A stretch of 64,000 bases of DNA from Cryptomeria japonica. Its lineage: Eukaryota; Streptophyta; Pinopsida; Cupressales; Cupressaceae. Position numbers and translations under genes: made by a program. The notes beneath the pieces are model-generated. The model was not told the origin of the DNA and searched no databases. It saw nothing but the letters and a program-made list of their open reading frames with translations. Each line of letters opens with the position of its first letter. Within the stretch, counting starts at the first letter, position 1. The DNA lies in assembly GCF_030272615.1 (NCBI RefSeq), contig NC_081408.1, forward strand, positions 407,639,889-407,703,888, given 5' to 3'. Positions 54,469 through 64,000 of this stretch are shown here, one piece after another.

Positions 54469-57400
54469 AAACATATTATATTTCCACTTGACATTATGCT
54501 TTTATGAGGATGATGATGGACTCTTATATGATAATCTATATGTACTCATTTCATATGCATGGTTAATATTTGTTTATGGTAATTTGATGATATTTATGAT
54601 GTACTAAGCCTATTTCATCATTATATTGGGTACGATGATTTTGATGATAGTGCTTGACTGTTGTGATTGTCTTCCAAGTGCATTCATGATAGAGACGATG
54701 TCATATCACTCATTGCGAGCATGATGTGATGTTGAAGTTCTCTTCACTTGCCTGTTTACTTACGTTATATGTTATTGCATATGTATTGGTGGTGACAGGT
54801 TTGTAGGTACCATACATCGACTCTACTTGGCTCCACAAGTCTGAGCGTGTGTTTATCCAAATGGCAAGTTGATCAAAGATGACATTGAAACCCACTTTAT
54901 ACTCTAGGTATAAGTTGATCACCCTTGTTAGTTTAGTCTCTTGGTGCGATTTGTTGCCTGGCGTCAAGTGGTTTCTTGAGTTATCCTATGTTGGATTATT
55001 TGTTATGTATGATTATTGATTGGTTTAATTTTTAATTAATGAATTAATTGATTAAATTGATTTATATAGTTAATAATGTTAAATTATTTAAATAGATTTA
55101 CATAGTTTATAATAAAATAATTAAATAAATAGTTGATATAAATATCTAATATTAATGTGTGATTATTAATTAAATTATAAATTAATTAATTGGTTTATAT
55201 AATTTATTAATATTAAATTAAATTAATGGATGACATTAATATTTAAATATAATTGTCGATTTAATTATTGGAGGTTATTATTTATTAATGTTATTTTGTG
55301 GATCACAATATTTGACATTTATAATTATGCATGAAATATTATTTATTTACTATTATATTTTATACGTATGTGAGATATATTAATGACATTGAGTTTAAAT
55401 TATTATCGGCTCGGAGCTTTTATATGTATCCGTACATTTAATTATTTGTTTATTGTTTTATTTATTTATTTATCCATTTAATTATTGTTGGGTTATTTAT
55501 TACTTATTTAATTATTTATTATTTAATTTATTTATTTGTTTGTTTGTTTTATTGTTTGATATCTATCTATTTACTTATTGGTTATTTATTTGTTATTATT
55601 TATTTACTTACCCCTTGTTATGATTGGCCCTCTTAGAAGTTGTGACTGTGAAGATATTATTATTTAATTGCTTGTTTATTTATTTATATTATTTTGTGGT
55701 TTAAAATTTATTGGGCATTTGATTTATTTATTTTATATTAGCCCTTTTCTATTTTATTTATTGGTTAATGAGATTATTTATAATTTTTTATTTTTCCTAC
55801 CCATTTATTTATTTATTATTTATCTTGCCTACCCTCTCCCATTGTTCGTTGTGAGTTTGGAGATTGTAATAATATTATTTTATTTTATTGTTGTTTTAAT
55901 TTTCGAGATGGTTGGTAAGAAATATATTATTTTGGTTTAATTATTTATCTATTATTTAATTATTTATCCTACCTACCCTATTTTATTATTGGTTGAGATA
56001 TTTGGGTAAGTTAAATAATATTATTTTATATTGTTCTACATCAATATTTGTCATGGTTGGTATGAAATATTATATTTTGGATTATTTTTATTGGTTGAAG
56101 AAGTTGTATAGTTTTTGCTCAATTTCTATTTATTGGGAGATTTAAGTTTGTTGTGTGTGTGGCTTGGTTGGAGAATTTTCTAAGAATTATTGATTTGTCT
56201 TTTGGAGCTTGGCTTGGATTTGCTTGAGGTTGCGATTTTTGATGGTGGATTGAAGATTTGGCTTGTCGTTTCTACAACAATTTTGCATTCCATAACTTCT
56301 ATTTTCTAGGTTGGGGATTTTAAATCCTTCTTATGCAATTTGATTTGAAAAGATTGTATTCTTCGTGTTTGTGAAAAATATACAGTTAATGTATTCGCTG
56401 GGATTTTATTCTTGATTTTGGTTATTGATAATTTTGGTATTTAGACTGTCGTGCCTATGCATTGTTGTGAATGAGTCTATCCTTGTGATGGTGTATGTTT
56501 GATTTATTGATTTGAGATGATTGATTTCACTATTGGAATGAGCAAGATGAGAAAGGCCTTGTTGTTATTCTTTGGGCTCATGTTGAGTATGTTTGATAAT
56601 CAGATTCTTGATGTTTAAGGATTCTTGGTTGCCTTTGATTATTATCTGATATATAACCTTGGTTATCTGAGTTATGATGCATCTAAGATCCCTTGGTTAT
56701 GTTATATTATGTTGTGTATGTGTTGTACCCCAAGGTCTAGGTGCATGCTAGGGGGAGTGGGCTTCCAAGTGAGTGATCAGGGTCGTGGGGAGTAGACAAC
56801 CAGGTTACTCAAGGTCTAGATTGCCAAACTATCTCATTGGGAGTTTATCTTGTAATAAAGTGAGAATTTAATTTATTTATTCTAGGAAGGTTGGGTAATA
56901 GTAATTCACCATAATATGGTAAGAAATGGTTTGTGGTCTCAACACATATCCTTGGGGTGTTTATAGTGATCTGGGAATGGTATAGAAGACCTTGGTGATC
57001 CAGGTAATCTAATCTCCCTTACTCCTTCAATGTTGAAATGGCTCCGCATGGGCATTATGGATGCTGGGAGAGGTTCCTAGGTTCCCATTATGGTTGCATG
57101 TGATGACACTCCTTCCCTACATGTAGGTCCTAGAACCTTGAGACTTGATTTGATGTGTTGCCTCTGGATATTTTATGTTGGAAGTTTTATGATTCTTAAG
57201 CCTTGTTTTGGCCTTGTGATGTGTAGAGAGTTATCCTTGGGTTGTTAGGTGTCAGCCTAGATCTAGAGTGTGAGTGGGATCTTGTGTCATCTCCTAGCAC
57301 GGGGGTGGTTCCTTATGGTTCCAGATGGTCGGGTGGTTTGATGCCTTCTTCCATTGGGATGTTCTTCTTGGATTCTAGCATGCACGGATCAGATTCTTGG

Positions 57401-58282
57401 ACTCTTCTTCATGTGATTATTCTTGGAGCTGATTTCTATGTACTTGGTAAATAAGACTATGTATCAAGATGCTTTATATTTGTAAAAGAGATCATGTATT
57501 CCTATGCTATGTATTGTGAAAGAAAACATGCACCTTTATGTTATGTATCTTCTCATGATGTAATAGTTATTCCTCTATGTAATGCTAGGTCATAATTCTA
57601 TGTGAAAGAAAGAGATGGTATTTTGTACTTGCATTGTACTTATACTATATGAAAGAATTGTATGTGTAAGCTTATGGAGAAATTAAATTGGAAGGATAGT
57701 ATTTGTTTAAAGTAACAAAAATATTCAATTTGTGAGGGATTATTTTGTTTAGCTAATTGAGCTAGTTATCTTGAGTTATGTAATGAAGATTAAAGGTTTC
57801 TCTATTTTTGTTTAAGAGAATGGTTATTAGGATTATTTGTTTGGGTTGTTTCTTAAGGAACCTAAAGAATATGATAAGGGATTAAATTATGCTATGTGGT
57901 TGAATTAAGCTTACGAGTTAATGAAATTGATGTAGTTGAATGGGAAGTAAATGGATACTTTGTAAGTTATATTATGAAGTTCTAAATGGTTATGTGATGT
58001 GTTAGTTTTATGTCAAGTAGTGACATTGAGATACTTTAGGGAATGGATATGCATTGTATGGTTTAATTATGGAGTTAAGTTAATGATTGATTGGTTCACT
58101 TGTGTAATATGGTTTCATGGTTATGTTCATATATATTTCATACATATAGTAATGATGCAATAATGATTTAAGGAATTAATGTGTATTCTAGATGTTGTAA
58201 AGATTAATTGAAAAAAAAAATATTATCTCCTTTGTTAGTAGATTTTGGTTTATTTCTCTAGGGTATTTTGGCAGGCATTACA
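54469..58282 (+). repeat. Element F 5' LTR, main segment
   Basis: Matches about 59960-63616 almost end to end. It contains a very AT-rich section with ttattta-type words (about 55020-55810) and open frames such as 55668-55940 that are AT-composition artefacts. It ends ggcattaca before the PBS. Confidence 0.9.
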
Positions 58283-58284
58283 TC

Positions 58285-58298
58285 TAGTATCAGAGCTA
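58285..58298 (+). other. Element F primer-binding site (degenerate)
   Basis: TAGTATCAGAGCTA differs from the initiator tRNA-Met complement TGGTATCAGAGC in one of the first 12 bases. It starts two bases after the LTR end. Confidence 0.7.
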
Positions 58299-59807
58299 CT
58301 GTTGCAAACACTAGGATCTCTGGTTAAGGTTGTTTCTCTTAGTCTTGTGTGATGTGTTATAATGTTATCTTTTACTTGAATTGTTCTTTGAGATTGGTGT
58401 TTAAAAGGACATTAGAATTTTGAATATTTTAGATGTTTATGTGATGGGTTCTCTCTCTGACCCTTCCTAGAAACCATAATTGTGATTAATATCTTAACTA
58501 ATGTCGTTCTTACATGATTAGATTGTTATAAATCCTTAATAGACAAAAAGATGAAGTGTTTGTAATATGTGTAAATGAAGAACTTGTATGAGACACTTTA
58601 TCTTTCCTAGTATATGTCCTCTTTCCTTAAGAATATATGTTTAGACTCATGTAAGAGAATGCATTGCATTAAAAATAATAAAGGAATATGGTTATGTAAA
58701 TAAATTTATGGTCTTAAAGGTCTGATGTGCACTCTCTAACACATCCAGTGCATTGTACCCTTGGAAGTTGTGTAGCGGTCACTCCCTTTGGTGTGACTGA
58801 TAATGGTCACCTCGTGATGTAGGTTTGGATGAGTTGGATATATTGCCTTGATTTAATTGGTGATTGAATTAAGTGTCATTGGAGTTAATTTGGTTTATGG
58901 ATTTCTATAATTCTTCATTCATCTATTTTGTTCTTATGGTGGCACTTATCACACTTTATTTCTTGTTGATTTCACTAGCAATTTTTCGTTATTTAATGTT
59001 GAATTTGATGATCATTTCTTTTAGACTTTTCCCTTTTGTTGTTGTCTCTAGTCGTCATTTTGAATGATGAGTATTGTGGCCCCTTGTGTTGTATTAAGTG
59101 TAGTCTCTATCATGTTCACATGGAACCTCTGATAGTGTGTGCAAGCGAGGACACCGCAGAGAAAAGCACTAGACTTAGCGAATAATTAAATAATGATAAT
59201 ATTAATTGAGTAGATAAATATGTTAATAGATGAAAGGTAATGGTAAATTTCTAGATTTTATGAAATATCAGATAGAAGTGCGTTTGGACTGCAAATTTTC
59301 TATCTTCAATGAGTGCCTATGTATAAAATGTTGCATAAAATGTATATATGTCTTCTTATTTGCATGTAGCTAGATGTTAAAGGAGTGCTGACATACTTGA
59401 ATGGTGTGAATTATTGTGATTCATGCTTATAGATGCTAACTTGATGACATAAATCATAGTTTGTCTTGCAAATTTGGATTAAATGAAGTTTTCTTGAAAA
59501 TACTTTAATGACTTAGCATGCTTATTGTAATTAGTAGGGGTATTGTGACTTTTTTATCTCTTGTGAAATGCATTCACCCTGAATAATTGGAGTGTAGTAA
59601 GGAAACTTTTTTTATCATTATCTTGCTTTGAGCTAGGAAATGTTAAAATTAAGAAGATTGATTAATGAATCCTTAAATGAGAAAGATTAGGTATATTGTT
59701 TGTAATTGTGTTAAAGGAAATATTTTAATTTGTCTATGTTTAAGAAGTTTTAGATTAATGTGTATGTTTTCAACCTAACTTTTGTGACTTCTAGGAGTAA
59801 GTCGAGC

Positions 59808-59822
59808 CTAAGGGGGGTAGGA
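59808..59822 (+). other. Element F polypurine tract
   Basis: A purine-rich run (aaggggggtagga) ends right at the 3' LTR start (tgtagtgccc). Confidence 0.75.
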
Positions 59823-62800
59823 TGTAGTGCCCCTCCCTGATTCGTCTTTCCTTTTTGTGCATCGATAGATTATATTGGCATAGCTTAGACTATTTTTATG
59901 ATGCTATGATTGGGTGTTTATGGATCTACTTACGATTTGGATGTTTCTTTATTGGTGATAGACATATTATATTTGTACTTGGCATTATGATTTTATGAGG
60001 ATGATGTTGGACTCTTATTTGATGATCTATATGTACTCATTTCATATGCATGGTTAATATTTGTTTATGGTGATTTGACGATATTGTATGATGTACTAAC
60101 CCTATTTCATGATTATATTGTGTACGATGATGTCGATGATAGTATTTGACTGTCGTGACTATCTTCCAAGTGTATTCGTGATAGAGACGATGTCATATCA
60201 TTCATTACGAGCATGATATGATGTTGTGATTGTCTTCACTTTCCTGTTTATTTATGTTATATGTTATTGCATATGTTGTTGTATATGTATTGGTGGTGAC
60301 AGGTTTGCAGGTACCAGACATTGACTCCACCTAGCTCCACAGGTCTGAGAGTGTCTTTATCCCAATTACAAGTTGATCAAAGATGAATTTGTTGCCTAGC
60401 ATCAAGTGGTTTCTTGAGTTATCCTATGTTGGATTGTTTTGTTGTGTATAATTATTAAATTGGTTTAATTATTAATTAATGAATTAATTGATTAAATTGA
60501 TTTATATAGTTTAATAATGTTAAATTATTTAAATGGATTTACATAGTTTATAATAAAATAATTAAATAAATAGTTGATATAAATATTTAATATTAATGTG
60601 TGATTATTAATTAAATTATAAATTAATTAATTGGTTTATATAATTTATTAATATTAAATTAAATTAATGGATGACATTAATATTTAAATATAATTATTGA
60701 TTTAATTATTGGAGGTTATTATTTATTAATGTTATTTTGTGAATCATAATATTTGGCATTTATAATTATCCATGAAATATTATTTATTTACTATTATATT
60801 TTATACGTATGTGGGATATATTAATGTCACTGAGTTTAAATTATTATTGGCTGGAGCATTTATATGTATCCGTACATTTAATTATTTGTTTATTGTTTTA
60901 TTTATTTATCTATTTATTTATTGTTGGGATATTAATTACTTATTTAATTATTTATTATTTTATTTATTTATTTAATATTGCCCTTTTCTATTTTATTTAT
61001 TGGTTAATGGGATTATTTATTATTGTTTATTTTTCCTACCCATTTATTTATTTATTATTTATCTTACCTACCCTTTCCCATTGTTGGCTGCGAGTTTGGA
61101 GATTGTAATAATATTATTGTTGTTTCAATTTTCGAGATGGTTGGTAAGAAATATATTGTTTTGGTTTAATTGTTTATCCATTATCTAATAATTTATCCTA
61201 CCTACCCTATTTTATTATTGGTTGAGATATTTGGGTAAGTTAAATAATATTATTTTATATTGTTCTACCTCAATATTTGGCATGGTTGGTATGAAATATT
61301 ATATTTTGGATTATTTTTATTGGTTGAAGAAGTTGTATAGTTTTTGCTCAATTTCTATTTATTGGGAGTTAAAGTTTGTTGTGTGTGTGTCTTGGTTGGA
61401 GAATTTTCTGAGAATTATTGATTTAGCTTTTGGAGCTTGGCTTAGATTTGCTTGAGGTTGCGATTTTTGATTGTGGATTGATGATTTGGCTTGTCGCTTC
61501 TGCAATAATTTTGCATTCAATAACTTCTATTTTCCAGGTTGGGGATTTTAAATCCTTCTTATGTAATTTGATTTGAAAAGATTGTATTCTTTGTGTTTGT
61601 GAAAAATATATGGTTAATGTATTCGCTGGGACTTTATTCTTGATTTTGGTTATTGAGAATCTTGGTATTTAGACTCTCGTGCTTGTGCATTGTCGTGAAT
61701 GAGTCTATTCCTGTGATGGTGTATGTTTGATTTATTGATTTGAGATGATTGATTTCACTGTTGGACTGAGCAAGATGAGAAAGGCCTTGCTGTTATTTTT
61801 TCCAGGCTCATGTTGAATATTTTTGATAATGAGATTCTTGATGTTTAAGGATTCTTGGTTTCCTTTGATTATTATTTGATATATAACCTTGGTTATCTGG
61901 GTTATGATGTATTTGAGAGCCCTTGGTTATGTTATATTATATTGCATATGTGTTGTACCCTGAGGTCTAGGTGCATGCTAGGGGGAGTGGGCTTCCAAGT
62001 GAGTGATTGGGGTCATGGGGAGTAGACAACCAGGTTACCCGAGGTCTAGACCGCCAGAATATCTCACTGGGAGTTTAATTTGTGATCAAGTGATAATTTA
62101 ATTAATTGATTCTAGGAAGGCTGGGTAATAATAATTCACCATAATAAGATAAGAAATGGTTTGTGGCCTCAACACATATCCCTGGGGTGTTTATAGTGAT
62201 TCAAGAATGGTTGAGAAGACCTTGGCGATCCAGGTAATCTAATCTCCCTTACTCCTTCAAGGTTGAAATGGCTCTGCATGGACATTATGGATGTCGGGAG
62301 AGGTTCCCAGGTTCCCATTATGGCTGCATGTGATGACACTCCTTCCCTACATGTAGATCATAACACCTTGAGTCTTGATTTGATGTTTTGCCTCTAGATG
62401 TTTTATGTTGGAAGTTTTATGATTTTTAAGCCTTGTTTTGGCCGTGTGATGTGCAAAGAGTTATCCTTTGGTTGTTAGGTGCCAGCCTAGATCTAGAGTG
62501 TGAGTGGTATCTTGTGTCATCTCTTAGCATGGGGGGTCGTTCCTTATGGTTCCACATGGTCGGGTGGTTTGATGCCTTCTTCCATTGGGATGTTCTTCTT
62601 GGATTCTAGCATGCATGGATTAGATTTTTGGATTCTTCTTCATGTGATTATTCTTGGAGCTGATTTCTATGTACTTGGTAAATAAGACTATGTATCATGA
62701 TGCTTTATATTTGTAAAAGAGATCATGTATTCCTATGCTATGTATTGTGAAAGAAAACATGTATCTTTATGTTATGTATCTTCTCATGATGTAATAGTTA

Positions 62801-63616
62801 TTCCTTTATGTAATGTTAGGTCATAATTCTATGTGAAAGAAAGAGATAGTATTTTGTACTTGCATTGTATTGATATTATATGAAATAATTATATGTGTAA
62901 GCTTATGGAGAAATTAAATTGGAAGGATAGTAGTTGTCGTTATAGTCTTTGTTTAAAGTAATGGAAATATTCAAGTTGTGAGGGATATATTGTTTAGCTA
63001 ATTTAGCTAGTTATCTTGAGTTATGTAATGAAGCTTAAAGGTTTCTCTAGTTTTGTTTAAGAGAATGGTTATTAGGAGTATTTGTTTGGGTTGTTTTTTA
63101 AGGAATCTAAATAATATGATAAGTGATTAAATTATGCTATGTGGTTGAATTAAGCTTATGAATTAATGAAATTGATGTAGTTGAATGGAAATTAAATGGA
63201 TAGGTTGTAAGCTATATTATGAAGTTCTAAATGGTTATGTGACGTGTTGGTTTCTCTAGTTTTGTTTAAGAGAATGGTTATTAGGAGTATTTGTTTGGGT
63301 TGTTTCTTAAGGAATCTAAAGAACATGATAAGGGATTAAATTATGCTATGTGGTTGAATTAAGCTTATGAGTTAATGAAATTGATGGAGTTTAATGGAAA
63401 GTAAATGGATAAGTTGTAAGTTATATTATGAAGTTCTAAATGGTTATGTGATGTGTCGGTTTTATGTCAAGTAGTGACATTGAGATACCCTAGGGAATGT
63501 ATGTGCATTCTATGGTTTAATTATGGAGTTAAGTTAATGATTGATTGGTTATTTCGATTACATAATATGGTTTCATGGTTATGTTCATATATATTTTGTG
63601 CATATAGTAATGATGT
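59823..63616 (+). repeat. Element F 3' LTR (cut by element G)
   Basis: Direct repeat of the 5' LTR. Relative to it, this copy lacks about 70 bases near 60386 (present at 54885-54955) and has a tandem duplication near 63041-63460. The last 118 or so bases of the LTR should lie beyond the window, after G. Confidence 0.9.
63041..63460 (+). repeat. 205-bp tandem duplication in element F 3' LTR
   Basis: The block starting tttctctagttttgtttaag (63043) repeats at about 63251 with few changes. The 5' LTR has a single copy (about 57798-58010). The duplication arose after F inserted or during its last replication. Confidence 0.85.
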
Positions 63617-63910
63617 TGTTAGAGTTATCATGTATTAGCTAATAATTATTTATTTAATTATTAGTCTATTATCCTCTACACTTAAGCTAAACTTAGGCAT
63701 TTAATAATATTGTAGGAACATTATCCCTTTAGGGTTGCACAATCTCCTTTTATAAGGATTGTATTGTATTTCTTTTTTATTCCCTCTCTGAATGATAATC
63801 TTTTTCTTCAGAGCCATTATTGCTTTTTTGCCTCCATTCTTCTCTCATGACAGGTATTTTGCTTGCAGATGTTCTTGGGATCTCTGAAGTTGTATTTCTC
63901 AACTTCTTCA
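63617..63910 (+). repeat. Element G 5' LTR
   Basis: Bounded by the break in F homology on the left and the PBS on the right. TG...CA ends. TATA-like TTTATAAGG at about 63749-63757. Confidence 0.82.
63749..63757 (+). promoter_or_regulatory. TATA box of element G LTR
   Basis: TTTATAAGG about 160 bases before the LTR end. Confidence 0.5.
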
Positions 63911-63923
63911 TGGTATCAGAGCC
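63911..63923 (+). other. Element G primer-binding site
   Basis: TGGTATCAGAGCC, a perfect initiator tRNA-Met complement, directly after the LTR. Confidence 0.93.
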
Positions 63924-64000
63924 TACATCTTCTGCTACTTGTTCTTTATTTTTTAGAATATTTTTTGGAGGCTAGGGTTTCATTTTTTTCAGAGTTTTTT

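Larger units (their letters stand above)
58283..59822 (+). other. Element F interior, non-coding
   Basis: About 1.54 kb between PBS and PPT. The longest open frame (58873-59067, 64 codons) is hydrophobic and AT-rich, with no Gag or Pol motif. The interior probably supplies packaging signals only; this is inferred from the lack of coding capacity. Confidence 0.7.
47539..64000 (+). mobile_element. Element F: long-LTR, non-coding LTR retrotransposon (3' end outside window)
   Basis: The 5' LTR is 47539-47675 plus 54469-58282 (about 3.95 kb, split by E). The interior is 58283-59822 and the 3' LTR runs from 59823 to 63616, where element G interrupts it. Both LTRs start tgtagtgcc. A PBS-like site follows the 5' LTR and a PPT precedes the 3' LTR, so it reads plus-strand. 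The 1.5-kb interior has no protein with any retroelement motif. It inserted into gag of element D. The target duplication cannot be checked because the far end is outside the window. Confidence 0.87.
63617..64000 (+). mobile_element. Element G: LTR retrotransposon 5' end, cut by window edge
   Basis: A 294-bp LTR (tgttagagtt to aacttcttca) is followed directly by the perfect PBS TGGTATCAGAGCC. A short LTR, TGTTAG start and immediate PBS are typical of Ty1/Copia. It interrupts the 3' LTR of F. The coding part lies outside the window. Confidence 0.85.

Noticed and set aside
55668-55940. Membrane-protein-like ORFs (also 60772-61188)
   Set aside because: They lie in ttattta-rich LTR sequence of element F; Phe/Leu/Tyr/Ile content follows from base composition and the frame is not preserved between the two LTRs.
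57242-57454. ORF shared by both F LTRs (also 62500-62685)
   Set aside because: Similar because LTRs are copies; the start of the frame differs between copies and no domain is recognisable.
1-64000. CRISPR arrays, bacterial operons, rRNA or tRNA genes
   Set aside because: No regularly spaced identical repeats, no operon-like gene packing and no tRNA or rRNA sequence recognised; tRNA-like words are retroelement primer-binding sites.

Overview
This window reads as nuclear DNA of a plant with a large, repeat-rich genome. It is AT-rich with very low gene density. It holds nested LTR retrotransposons with plant-type primer-binding sites (complement of initiator tRNA-Met), a broken plant pentatricopeptide-repeat (PPR) gene, plant telo-box motifs, LINE-type 3' tails and a pogo/CENP-B-like transposase remnant. 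A conifer or similar seed plant is plausible, but the sequence alone does not settle this. No intact host protein gene, rRNA, tRNA or CRISPR array was recognised.

Layout. 1-1774: AT-rich, no gene. 1775-9291: element A, a complete minus-strand LTR element (LTRs, PBS, PPT, 5-bp target duplication ggaac) with a Gag ORF and a long unrecognised ORF2 but no reverse transcriptase, integrase or protease. 9297-12050: AT-rich spacer. About 12055-13562: solo LTR. 14534-18269: element H, a plus-strand Ty3/Gypsy-like gag-protease element lacking RT, RNase H and integrase, with target duplication gaaag. 18275-19940: degraded pogo-like transposase (minus). 19994-20833: LINE-like insertion with a 10-bp target duplication. 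About 22950-24560: PPR pseudogene (plus). About 25868-26900: second, older LINE-like tail.

From about 27138 to the right edge everything is one nested complex. The host is D, a Ty1/Copia element on the minus strand: its 3' LTR, RNase H and half of RT lie at 27138-29868, and the other half of RT, integrase, protease and part of gag at 44953-47538. Element C (29869-44947, target duplication gtcac) sits inside D's RT. Element B (30507-38154, target duplication atgtc) sits inside the 3' LTR of C, a few bases from its TATA box. Element F (47539 to beyond the window, plus strand, LTRs of about 3.95 kb around a 1.5-kb non-coding interior) sits inside D's gag. Element E (47676-54463, minus strand, Gypsy-like gag only, target duplication gtgat) sits inside the 5' LTR of F. 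Element G (from 63617, plus strand, 294-bp LTR) sits inside the 3' LTR of F.

The main point of interest is the A/B/C family. Three divergent copies share the same architecture: LTR, PBS, coiled-coil Gag with zinc knuckles, an internal TATA-like/telo-box segment, a roughly 1000-codon ORF2 of no family I recognise, PPT, LTR. They lack pol, yet their PBS, PPT and LTR ends match those of Copia element D. A reasonable inference is a non-autonomous family mobilised in trans by Copia-type machinery and carrying its own conserved ORF2. All three copies are broken by stops or frameshifts.
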